Shown one piece after another: positions 7,763-14,963 of a stretch of DNA of 33,238 nucleotides. The notes beneath the pieces were generated by a model. The model was given only the letters and a program-made list of their open reading frames with translations, was not told the DNA's origin and searched no databases. Every line of letters begins with the position of its first letter. Position 1 is the first letter of the stretch. The DNA comes from Bifidobacterium breve (GTDB taxonomy: Bacteria; Actinomycetota; Acidimicrobiia; Acidimicrobiales; Microtrichaceae). The stretch is taken from contig CAMDLX010000019.1 of NCBI GenBank assembly GCA_945901935.1, forward strand, positions 1-33,238, given 5' to 3'. A program made the translations under genes and the position numbers.

Positions 7763-8586
7763 GAAACCGTGACCTCTGGAAGTAAGACTGTTACCTCTGC
7801 AATAAAGACTGAAGGGCCAGTCAACAACAGCGTGGAATCTGAAATCGAAACTTGCGCCTCTCCGCCGGGCATCGACACTCGGACCTGCTCACCCACAAGA
7901 CCCATGCTGTGTGCTGCTGCAGCAGCAACTGTTGCACCGGAACCGCAGGCCTCGGTGATCCCAGCCCCACGCTCCCAGACCAAGAGTTGCATGTGATCTG
8001 TGGAATCAACGTAGACGAACTCCACATTGATTCCCTCTGGGTACTCTGACTCGAGGTGCTGCCCAACCGCTGCTAGATCTAGCTGATGAAGTTGATCCTC
8101 GGATTCAAGGACCAATACAAGATGCGGGTTACCGATGTTGAATGTGCCGCGGTGAAGTGCCGGAAAGTCTTGCGAGAGGGTGCCGAGTTCAGGCCCTGCA
8201 GTTGCAGCGCCCATATCGACTTGTATCCAGATTTCCTGATCAGCCGAACCACGAACAGTCCGAAGTTGCCGCACCCCGCCAGCTGTCTCGATTCGCAGAT
8301 CGCCTTCGCTTCTTCCCTCGTGACGAAGCAGTGCCTGGCCGAGACAGCGGATGCCATTGCCAGAAATTTCGGCCTCGGACCCATCCGCGTTCAAGAGCAC
8401 CATGCAAGCATCATTTCCTTCTTCGGAAGGAGGGAAGGAGAGAATCAGACCATCAGCGCCGATACCTCGGTGCCGGTCACACAAAGAGCGCGCCAACTCA
8501 GGATCAATGGCTAGCTCTGGGTTCTGATCAGCTAGAGCAACCAAGAAATCGTTGCCGAGCCCATGATGCTTTGTAAGTCTGAGCAC
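7759..8586 (-). CDS. dapF: Diaminopimelate epimerase DapF
   Basis: 275 aa, a PLP-independent epimerase that converts LL- to meso-diaminopimelate. The two catalytic cysteines are Cys81 (SGNGIRCLGQA) and Cys214 (EACGSGAT). The N-terminus is the standard KHHGLGNDFLV. GTG 8586 is chosen because GGAG lies five bases before it and the protein then starts at the usual family position; an upstream ATG at 8619 would add 11 residues without support. It starts 114 bp after miaA, in DNA that contains a small hairpin, and overlaps hflX by four bases. Confidence 0.96.
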   Translation of the reverse strand: MLRLTKHHGLGNDFLVALADQNPELAIDPELARSLCDRHRGIGADGLILSFPPSEEGNDACMVLLNADGSEAEISGNGIRCLGQALLRHEGRSEGDLRIETAGGVRQLRTVRGSADQEIWIQVDMGAATAGPELGTLSQDFPALHRGTFNIGNPHLVLVLESEDQLHQLDLAAVGQHLESEYPEGINVEFVYVDSTDHMQLLVWERGAGITEACGSGATVAAAAAHSMGLVGEQVRVSMPGGEAQVSISDSTLLLTGPSVFIAEVTVLLPEVTVS

Positions 8587-8671
8587 TCTTTCTCCATCTC
8601 TGCAGATCTGTTGCCCCAACTCGACGAAGAACTACTCCCCATACCGTAGTAGTGCCAGTGCTGAGCATCGA

Positions 8672-8687
8672 AGCAGGCAAGCCTGCT
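8672..8687 (-). other. Hairpin between miaA and dapF
   Basis: The minus strand reads AGCAGG-CTTG-CCTGCT, a 6-bp stem (7 bp if the loop shrinks to two bases), 14 bases past the miaA stop codon. No T-run follows, so it is more likely an RNA processing or stability element, or a weak attenuator, than an intrinsic terminator. Confidence 0.4.
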
Positions 8688-8700
8688 GTGGGAAACTCGA

Positions 8701-9636
8701 TTACGCCCAGAAGGCATCTAATTCATCAAGAACCGTTTGTGGGTCTCCTGTGTGATCGAACCAGGTGATGCGTGGGTCTCGACGGAACCAGCGGATCTGC
8801 TTGACGGCAAACTGTCGCGTTCGATCGATGGCACGAGCGACTGCTTCTTCTTGGGAACACTCGCCTGCTAGATGAGACAGCAACTCCCGATACCCCAATG
8901 CCTGCGCTGCAGTACGAGAAATTCCCTCGGGGCGTGCTGCAAGAGCTTGCACCTCCTGAAGGAACCCATCACGCATTTGTTGTTCGTAGCGCTTGGCGAT
9001 TCGCTCACTGAGCACCGGCCGCTCCACTCGAAGCCCAGCCAAACGAAATGGGGTCTCGGGGTAGGTATCTAGGCCGGGACCGAATTCAGAGAAATTGCGG
9101 CCTGAGCCAAGCGTGACTTCGAGCGCACGAATGATACGGCGGCGGTTTCCAGGTTCAATGCGGTCACTTGCCGCAGGGTCAAGTTGGCGAAGCCGCTCAT
9201 AGAGCAACGCAGTGTCGCCCTCTGCCTCGAGCTCTGCTGCGACGGAGGGAAACCTCCCAGGCAGCTCAAGGTTATCGACGAGGGCTTGCAAGTAGAGCGC
9301 CGTTCCCCCTACCAGGATTGCCCGTCCACCTCGGTCTTGGATCTCGTCAAGGGCTTGATTGGCCCCTTGAGTGAACTCGGCAACCGAATACTCCGACCAC
9401 GGGTCAACCACATCAACAAGGTGATGCGGAACACGTTGCATCTCTTCTGCTGTGGGCGAGGCCGTGCCGATATCCATCCCGCGGTAGACCTGCATCGAGT
9501 CCACAGTGACGAGTTCGACTAACTCACCGGTAGCCCGTCGACGCTCGGCTAGAGCTAAGGCCAGTTGTGACTTGCCCGAAGCAGTCGGACCCAGAAGGAC
9601 AAGGTGACCTGCTTTCGCTCGATCCTGTTGGATCAC
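8701..9636 (-). CDS. miaA: tRNA dimethylallyltransferase MiaA
   Basis: 311 aa. It attaches dimethylallyl to N6 of A37 in tRNAs that read codons starting with U. The P-loop is GPTASGKS (16-23), followed by DSMQVYRGMDIGTA (substrate Asp/Ser), PHHLVDVVDP, and GGTALYLQAL; the C-terminal part includes ALGYRELLSHL and FAVKQIRWFRRD. GTG 9636 overlaps the stop of the upstream phosphotransferase-like gene by four bases (GTGA). MiaB, two genes upstream, performs the following methylthiolation of the same base, so the operon encodes both steps of ms2i6A37 synthesis. Confidence 0.97.
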   Translation of the reverse strand: MIQQDRAKAGHLVLLGPTASGKSQLALALAERRRATGELVELVTVDSMQVYRGMDIGTASPTAEEMQRVPHHLVDVVDPWSEYSVAEFTQGANQALDEIQDRGGRAILVGGTALYLQALVDNLELPGRFPSVAAELEAEGDTALLYERLRQLDPAASDRIEPGNRRRIIRALEVTLGSGRNFSEFGPGLDTYPETPFRLAGLRVERPVLSERIAKRYEQQMRDGFLQEVQALAARPEGISRTAAQALGYRELLSHLAGECSQEEAVARAIDRTRQFAVKQIRWFRRDPRITWFDHTGDPQTVLDELDAFWA

Positions 9637-10256
9637 GGCTGTGCGCAGAGTTCAGCGGCTAGCAAGTACCAGTCCAAGCGAACGGGGTCAGGGTTTTGCA
9701 TCCCGTACTCACCGAAAAATGCCTGAATTGGCTGTGGACCAAATGTGTTGAGAAGGTCCTGCGCTGCTCGTGCCAAGTCAAAATATGCATCGCCAATGGC
9801 TGCTTGAGTCCAGTCCTCGAACCCAATCAGGTCCTGCCCAGAGAAACGTAGGTTGCTCAGGCGCGGTGCACCTTGCAGCAGTACCGGCTCCGCAGGCTTC
9901 TGCTCTATGGCTCCGGCCCCGTCTTGAAGAATCTGCGTGAGACGCACACGAGACATGTGTCGATACGGAGGACTCAGTTCTTTGGGATGCACTTGGTCAG
10001 CTTCTGCGGACCGAAGCGCAAGCTCAACAAGGTGGTCTGTGGTGAGCAACAGGTCGGGCTCCGCAAGCAGACTTGCTGGTTGTACGGGGCACCGATGAAC
10101 AGAGGCCAGACTGCTAGCTAGCGATCCGATTGTTCGCTCGGCGTCGAAACGGTATTCAGGCTCCGTTGCGGCTACTCCCTGACCGGCGGGTGCGAACAGA
10201 TTGGTGGTCAGGATGAGGGCATCGAACTGCTGGCGAGCAGTTTGTGTAGGGCTCAC
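9633..10256 (-). CDS. Phosphotransferase-like protein with degenerate active site (possible pseudokinase)
   Basis: 207 aa from GTG 10256, which overlaps the miaB stop. The C-terminal half resembles the C-lobe of aminoglycoside phosphotransferase/choline kinase-like enzymes: LLQGAPRLSNLRFSG (126-140) where active members have H-G-D-x-H-x-G-N, then GFEDWTQAAIGDAYFDLARA (145-164) where they have I-D-W ... G-D-P-x-x-D-L-A. On this alignment the catalytic His and Asp are replaced by Gln128 and Ala130, Asn135 is kept, and the metal-binding Asp is kept as Asp148. The N-lobe is nearly absent. GTGA overlaps on both sides put it in strict co-translation with miaB and miaA. Either a pseudokinase adaptor or a decayed enzyme is possible; no substrate is suggested. 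Confidence 0.7.
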   Translation of the reverse strand: MSPTQTARQQFDALILTTNLFAPAGQGVAATEPEYRFDAERTIGSLASSLASVHRCPVQPASLLAEPDLLLTTDHLVELALRSAEADQVHPKELSPPYRHMSRVRLTQILQDGAGAIEQKPAEPVLLQGAPRLSNLRFSGQDLIGFEDWTQAAIGDAYFDLARAAQDLLNTFGPQPIQAFFGEYGMQNPDPVRLDWYLLAAELCAQP

Positions 10257-11740
10257 CCCGCAGAAACCTCGAGGCGGGTTCGGTGTGTTGGCAGATCCAG
10301 GATCTCTACAAACTCGCCCATCAGGCATGTGTTGGTGGCGCTCGAGACTTCGACGCTTACATAGGTTCCAGGCCGCATAGGCGCTGGTGGTGTGAAATGC
10401 ACCAAACGATTCTGGCGGGTACGCCCAGAGACACGCTCTGGATCACGCTTGCTGGGACCGAAAACGAGCACCTCTTCAGTTCGGCCAACACGTGATTCGT
10501 TTCCGAGGAAGGATGAACGTTCAATGATGGCTCGCAATCGTTCCATCCGCTCCACGACAACGGCATGATCTACGAACTTCTCAGTGAGTTCAGCAGCCTC
10601 GGTGCCCGGTCGAGGCGAGTACAGAAACGTAAACGCACCATCGAAGCGAGCCTCTGCAGCAAGTTCGAATGTTGCCAGCGCATCGGCCTCGGTTTCGCCG
10701 GGGAAACCAAGAATGATGTCGGTTGTGACTGCAAGATCAGGTATTCCTGCTCGGGCCAGCGCAAGCCGTTCCATGTACCGCTCAGCGGTATAGCCCCGGT
10801 GCATGGCGGCCAGTATGGAGTTGCTTCCCGATTGCAGCGGCAGGTGCAGATGCTCACAAACGGTATCAACCTGGGCCATTGCTTCAATTGTCTCTGGACG
10901 CAGATCCTTTGGGTGAGGACTTGTGTAGCGAACTCTTCGGATCCCAGGAACAGCGCCAACAGCGCGCAAGAGGTCGGCAAAGAGGGGTCGAACTTTACTA
11001 CCCGATTCTTGATCCCAGTTCTCCCCGACCATGAACTCTGCGCTCATCCTGGCCTCAGGCTCTTCGGCTGACATTCCTTGGGATCGCAGGCGAAGTGTTA
11101 AGTCACGACCAAAGGAGTTGACGTTCTGGCCTAGCAATGTGACCTCGGTGACGCCATCTGATGCAGCGCGCTCAACCTCGGCGAGGATGTCCCCGAATGG
11201 CCGGCTGATCTCCGGGCCTCGAACTGCTGGCACAATACAAAACGCACAACTGTTATCGCAGCCCATCTGGATGGTCACCCACCCGGCATATCCGGCCTGA
11301 CGCACCACTGGTAGCGCCGATGGGAACAATTCGTGGTCTTCGGCAACTGTCTCTTCGAGAATCTCGAGTACTGGTTTGCCAGTCTCTCGGCGTTGATGCA
11401 GAAGATCAACGGCTCGGTGAACGTTGTGGGTTCCCAAGATCACGTCCACATACGGTGCACGCTCCGCAATGGTTCCCCGGTCCTTTTGAGACAGGCAACC
11501 TGCGACCATGATCTCCATGCCCGGGCGAGCCTCTTTCAGGCTCTTTAGGTGACCCAGAGTTCCGTAGAGCTTGTTATCGGCATTCTCTCGGATACAGCAG
11601 GTGTTCAGCACAACAACATCTGCTTGCTCAACGTCTGTGGTGGGCTCAAGCCCATCTGCCTCGAGCAAGCCTGCAAGGCGCTCAGAATCGTGCTCATTCA
11701 TCTGACAGCCAAAGGTGCGCACGATGTACTTGCCAGACAT
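10253..11740 (-). CDS. miaB: tRNA-2-methylthio-N6-dimethylallyladenosine synthase MiaB
   Basis: 495 aa, a radical-SAM methylthiotransferase with two 4Fe-4S clusters. The N-terminal cluster ligands are Cys12 (FGCQMNEHDS), Cys48 (NTCCIRENAD) and Cys82 (AGCLSQ). The SAM cluster is C161-x3-C165-x2-C168 (MGCDNSCAFC). A C-terminal TRAM domain follows (about 420-490). An insertion of about 35 residues (roughly 213-250) sits between the LLGQNVNSFG strand and the rest of the barrel. ATG 11740 gives the normal N-terminus and lacks a Shine-Dalgarno; TAGACT lies seven bases upstream, suggesting a leaderless mRNA started just after the recA terminator. recX, often found beside recA, is not present here. 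Confidence 0.96.
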   Translation of the reverse strand: MSGKYIVRTFGCQMNEHDSERLAGLLEADGLEPTTDVEQADVVVLNTCCIRENADNKLYGTLGHLKSLKEARPGMEIMVAGCLSQKDRGTIAERAPYVDVILGTHNVHRAVDLLHQRRETGKPVLEILEETVAEDHELFPSALPVVRQAGYAGWVTIQMGCDNSCAFCIVPAVRGPEISRPFGDILAEVERAASDGVTEVTLLGQNVNSFGRDLTLRLRSQGMSAEEPEARMSAEFMVGENWDQESGSKVRPLFADLLRAVGAVPGIRRVRYTSPHPKDLRPETIEAMAQVDTVCEHLHLPLQSGSNSILAAMHRGYTAERYMERLALARAGIPDLAVTTDIILGFPGETEADALATFELAAEARFDGAFTFLYSPRPGTEAAELTEKFVDHAVVVERMERLRAIIERSSFLGNESRVGRTEEVLVFGPSKRDPERVSGRTRQNRLVHFTPPAPMRPGTYVSVEVSSATNTCLMGEFVEILDLPTHRTRLEVSAG

Positions 11741-11747
11741 GGTGATC

Positions 11748-11753
11748 AGTCTA
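11748..11753 (-). promoter_or_regulatory. Candidate miaB -10 element (leaderless)
   Basis: TAGACT on the minus strand, separated by seven bases from ATG 11740. This places the expected transcription start at or beside the A of the start codon. No Shine-Dalgarno is present and no good -35 is visible. Confidence 0.45.
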
Positions 11754-11779
11754 GGTTGCGCCGGCCAAGAGACCAGAAA

Positions 11780-11818
11780 GGTACCGGTGTAGCGACCCCA
11801 GATCGCTACACCGGCACC
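11780..11818 (-). terminator. Intrinsic terminator after recA
   Basis: A 16-bp stem with one mismatch (11780-11795 paired with 11803-11818) and a 7-nt loop, GC-rich, followed on the minus strand by TTTCT. It begins about 42 bases past the recA stop. It separates recA transcription from miaB. Confidence 0.85.
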
Positions 11819-11860
11819 TAATGGATACTTTAAATTCACCTGTCCGTCTAGACAGAATGA

Positions 11861-12916
11861 TCAGTCGAGACTGATTGGCAAATCATCAGGATCAATCACG
11901 AGCTCCTCAAGGGACTCCTCATCGGTCTGACCAATGCCAGACTCAGACATCACCCGTTCAGAAATGTCGACCATGATCTCTGGGTTCTCGATCAGGAACG
12001 TCTTGGCGTTTTCTCTACCTTGGCCGAGCTGTTCGCCCTCGTAGGTATACCAAGCACCCGATTTCTTGACGATGTTGTACTCAACGGCAAGGTCGAGTGC
12101 TCCACCTTCTCGGCTAATGCCTTTGCCGTACATGATGTCGAACTCGGCCTGCTTAAAGGGAGAAGCCATCTTGTTCTTTACTACCTTGACTCGAGTGCGG
12201 TTACCCACCACCTCGACCCCATCCTTGATGGCCTCGATCCGGCGGATATCGAGCCGGACGGAGGAGTAGAACTTGAGCGCACGCCCACCTGGCGTGGTCT
12301 CTGGTGAACCGAACATCACGCCGATCTTCTCTCTGAGCTGATTAATGAAGATGCAGATGGTGTTGCTCTTGTTGAGATTGGCAGTGAGCTTGCGGAGCGC
12401 TTGAGACATCAGACGTGCCTGCAAACCAACGTGGGTATCACCCATCTCGCCTTCGATCTCGGCTCGGGGTGTGAGCGCTGCCACGGAGTCGATCACGATC
12501 ACATCAAGTGCGCCGGAGCGAATCAGCATGTCGGTGATCTCGAGTGCCTGCTCGCCTGTATCTGGCTGCGAAATCAAGAGTTCGTCGACATCGACACCAA
12601 TGCGTGCGGCATAGGTTGGATCCATTGCGTGCTCAGCATCGACATAGGCACAGATTCCACCGTTACGCTGCGCCTCGGCGACGACATGCATGGCCAAGGT
12701 GGACTTGCCCGAGGACTCAGGGCCGAAAATCTCGATGACACGCCCACGAGGGAGCCCACCTATGCCGAGTGCGATATCTAGCGAAAGGGCTCCGGTGGAG
12801 ATGGACTCCACGTCCATGGAGGTCTTTTCGCCCATCTTCATGACGGAACCTTTGCCGTACTGCTTTTCGATCTGACTGAGAGCCATCTCGAGTGCTTTGT
12901 CTCTTTCAACTGCCAT
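11861..12916 (-). CDS. recA: Recombinase RecA
   Basis: 351 aa, complete, no intein. RecA forms filaments on single-stranded DNA, promotes strand exchange and triggers LexA self-cleavage. Walker A is GPESSGKST (65-73), Walker B lies in [12 protein letters not shown], loop L1 is near [17 protein letters not shown] and loop L2 near [15 protein letters not shown]. The acidic C-terminus ([12 protein letters not shown]) is typical. ATG 12916 has GAGGA eight bases upstream. The gene has its own LexA-controlled promoter, a leader of about 180 nt and a strong terminator, so it is a single-gene transcript. Confidence 0.99.
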   Translation of the reverse strand: MAVERDKALEMALSQIEKQYGKGSVMKMGEKTSMDVESISTGALSLDIALGIGGLPRGRVIEIFGPESSGKSTLAMHVVAEAQRNGGICAYVDAEHAMDPTYAARIGVDVDELLISQPDTGEQALEITDMLIRSGALDVIVIDSVAALTPRAEIEGEMGDTHVGLQARLMSQALRKLTANLNKSNTICIFINQLREKIGVMFGSPETTPGGRALKFYSSVRLDIRRIEAIKDGVEVVGNRTRVKVVKNKMASPFKQAEFDIMYGKGISREGGALDLAVEYNIVKKSGAWYTYEGEQLGQGRENAKTFLIENPEIMVDISERVMSESGIGQTDEESLEELVIDPDDLPISLD

Positions 12917-13103
12917 GTGATTGTCCTCTTCCGGGGTAGGTCACCGGGTGGTGATCTGCTGGTTCGTTCTGCGGGGGAAGTACTCGTCTAGTGGCGTTCA
13001 CCCTGCCCTGTTGGGCCTGTTGGTGCCGTGTCGCTATCCGTGATGATGACCGTACTGATGTGGTGTGACAGTGAAGGAATAACCGCCCCCGTGCACCTAC
13101 ATG

Positions 13104-13133
13104 AGTGTAATTCCGAACAGGCGTTCGATTCAA
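13104..13133 (-). promoter_or_regulatory. recA promoter (-35 TTGAAT, -10 TACACT)
   Basis: On the minus strand -35 TTGAAT (13128-13133) and -10 TACACT (13104-13109) are separated by 18 bp. Most of that spacer is the LexA box. The predicted transcript starts near 13097, giving a leader of about 180 nt. Confidence 0.75.
13114..13127. promoter_or_regulatory. LexA box of recA
   Basis: CGAACAGGCGTTCG (plus strand) is a perfect GAAC-N4-GTTC palindrome. It fills the spacer between the -35 and -10 elements of the recA promoter, the classic position for steric repression. Confidence 0.92.
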
Positions 13134-13193
13134 GGACCCTCAAGAAATTTCTTTCTGAGTCCGCGCAGATCACCCCAAAAAAGGGAACGTTCC

Positions 13194-14963
13194 TTAGGTG
13201 GCCTGTGGCAACAGCCGAAGACCTAGTTCCTCAAGTTGAGCCGGCTCAATTGGCGTAGGTGCACCTGTAAGCGGATCCCCACCCGACTGAGTCTTGGGGA
13301 ATGCGATGACCTCACGAATATTTTCTTCACCCAACAGCAGGGCAACAATGCGGTCAATTCCAAATGCAAAACCAGCGTGTGGAGGCGCACCAAATCGGAA
13401 GGCATCTAACAAGAACCCGAACTTCAGTGCGGCTTCTTCAGCACTCACACCGAGCAACTCAAAGATGCGGGACTGGATATCTGAACGATGAATTCGCACG
13501 CTTCCCGATCCCAACTCCCAACCGTTCAGAACTAGGTCATAGGCCTGCGAGCGAACCTTGAGTAGGTCCTCGGGCTCTCCATCGAGCAGCGCCCAATCAT
13601 CCTCATGAGGCATCGTGAATGGGTGATGCGCAGACACTGGTTTGGATGTAACCGGATCGATCGACTCGAACAAGGGGAAATCCACAACCCATAGGAAATT
13701 GAACCCACCCTCATTGACGGGTGGTCGGCCAAGAGCCAGACGCAACAGGCCAAGCACATGACACACCTTGGCCCAGTCATCGGCAACTAGGTAGATCACA
13801 TCACCAGCCTGCGCGTGCAAGAGATCCAAGATCCCAGCTTTCTCATCCTCGGATAAGAACTTTGCAACCGGAGAATTCAGTGAGAGGCCAGCCTCACCCT
13901 CTTCGACGCGCATCCAGACCAAGCCTTTGGCACCCCACCGCTTTGCGTCATCTGTGAGCTCGTCGAGTCGGCTACGAGAGGTCTCGGCCGCTGCGCCAAC
14001 GTGGCAGATTCCTTTGATGCTTGAGGCCTTGAACGCATTGAACTCGGTGTTCGAAAACACAGCAGTGAGTTCAGTGAGTTCCATTCCAAATCGAACATCT
14101 GGCTTATCAGAACCGAAACGGTCCATTGCATCTCGCCAAGTCATACGTGGCACCTCACCGATGCCCTCACCCGTGACCACCTCAACCGCAGCAGACACAG
14201 CGCGAGTAATGCATTCCAGCACGTCATCTTGGCTGGCAAAGCTCATCTCGGCATCGAGTTGACTGAACTCAAACTGGTGATCAGCACGCAGGTCCTCATC
14301 GCGGAAGCACCGAGCAATCTGGTAGTACCGGTCAACTCCTCCGACCATGCAGAGTTGCTTGAAGAGTTGTGGGCTTTGAGGCAAAGCATAAAAATTGCCT
14401 GGCTTGGTGCGTGCTGGCACCACAAAGTCTCGTGCGCCTTCCGGTGTGGAGGCAATGAGCATGGGGGTTTCAATCTCGACAAAGTCTTGGGCATCCATGG
14501 CCGACCTGATTGCGGAGTTGATCTTTGCTCTGGTGCGCAGATTCTTCTGCATGTCTTCACGGCGAAGATCCAAGTATCGATAGCGCAGGCGGACAGTCTC
14601 ATCTACATCAGCAGCGCGGTCATCAAGTGGGAACGGGGGTGGTTCTGCCGCAGAGAGAACCTCTACTGTGCACTCCCCCACCTCGACCTGCCCCGTAGAG
14701 AGCTGGTCATTCACAGTGCCTTCGGGTCGGGGCCGCAATACTCCAGTGACTCGTACGACGAACTCACTTCGTAATTCTGCTGCGCCGTCAACAACGCATT
14801 GCACCAACCCAGTGTGATCTCGAAGGTCAATAAAAGCTAAGTGCTCCCCGTGTTCGCGACGGCGGGCCACCCAGCCGCACAGGGTGACCGTTTGGCCCAC
14901 TTGATCAAGGCTGAGTTCACCGCAGGAGTGCGAGCGCATGGAAGTACTTGTAGAGGCAGTCAC
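13194..14963 (-). CDS. aspS: Aspartyl-tRNA synthetase, probably non-discriminating (Asp/Asn)
   Basis: 589 aa, bacterial-type class IIb synthetase: anticodon-binding OB fold (about 10-115), catalytic core with FRDEDLRADHQFEFSQLD (motif 2) and GFAFGIDRIVALLLG (motif 3), and the GAD insertion. Position 38 is His (RRREHG) and position 82 is Gly (RPRPEGTVN). Discriminating E. coli AspRS has Leu and Lys at the equivalent places. In known bacterial enzymes the His/Gly pair goes with charging both tRNAAsp and tRNAAsn, the latter then amidated by GatCAB. GTG 14963 overlaps the hisS stop (GTGA). An internal ATG (residue 9) is the alternative start. Confidence 0.97.
   Translation of the reverse strand: MTASTSTSMRSHSCGELSLDQVGQTVTLCGWVARRREHGEHLAFIDLRDHTGLVQCVVDGAAELRSEFVVRVTGVLRPRPEGTVNDQLSTGQVEVGECTVEVLSAAEPPPFPLDDRAADVDETVRLRYRYLDLRREDMQKNLRTRAKINSAIRSAMDAQDFVEIETPMLIASTPEGARDFVVPARTKPGNFYALPQSPQLFKQLCMVGGVDRYYQIARCFRDEDLRADHQFEFSQLDAEMSFASQDDVLECITRAVSAAVEVVTGEGIGEVPRMTWRDAMDRFGSDKPDVRFGMELTELTAVFSNTEFNAFKASSIKGICHVGAAAETSRSRLDELTDDAKRWGAKGLVWMRVEEGEAGLSLNSPVAKFLSEDEKAGILDLLHAQAGDVIYLVADDWAKVCHVLGLLRLALGRPPVNEGGFNFLWVVDFPLFESIDPVTSKPVSAHHPFTMPHEDDWALLDGEPEDLLKVRSQAYDLVLNGWELGSGSVRIHRSDIQSRIFELLGVSAEEAALKFGFLLDAFRFGAPPHAGFAFGIDRIVALLLGEENIREVIAFPKTQSGGDPLTGAPTPIEPAQLEELGLRLLPQAT

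Noticed and set aside
8086-8576. Long plus-strand open frames opposite dapF
   Set aside because: They lie antisense to a clearly conserved gene, have no ribosome binding site or recognisable domain, and reflect codon bias of the real gene. The same applies to other plus-strand frames across the window.
11861-12916. Possible intein in RecA, as in some mycobacteria
   Set aside because: RecA is 351 aa and collinear with ordinary RecA through all motifs; no insertion is present.
13182-13195. GGAACGTTCC next to T-rich sequence at the aspS stop as LexA box or terminator
   Set aside because: There is no spacer between GAAC and GTTC, so it is not a LexA box. A palindrome without a loop makes only a very short hairpin, so a terminator is not convincing despite the following T-run.
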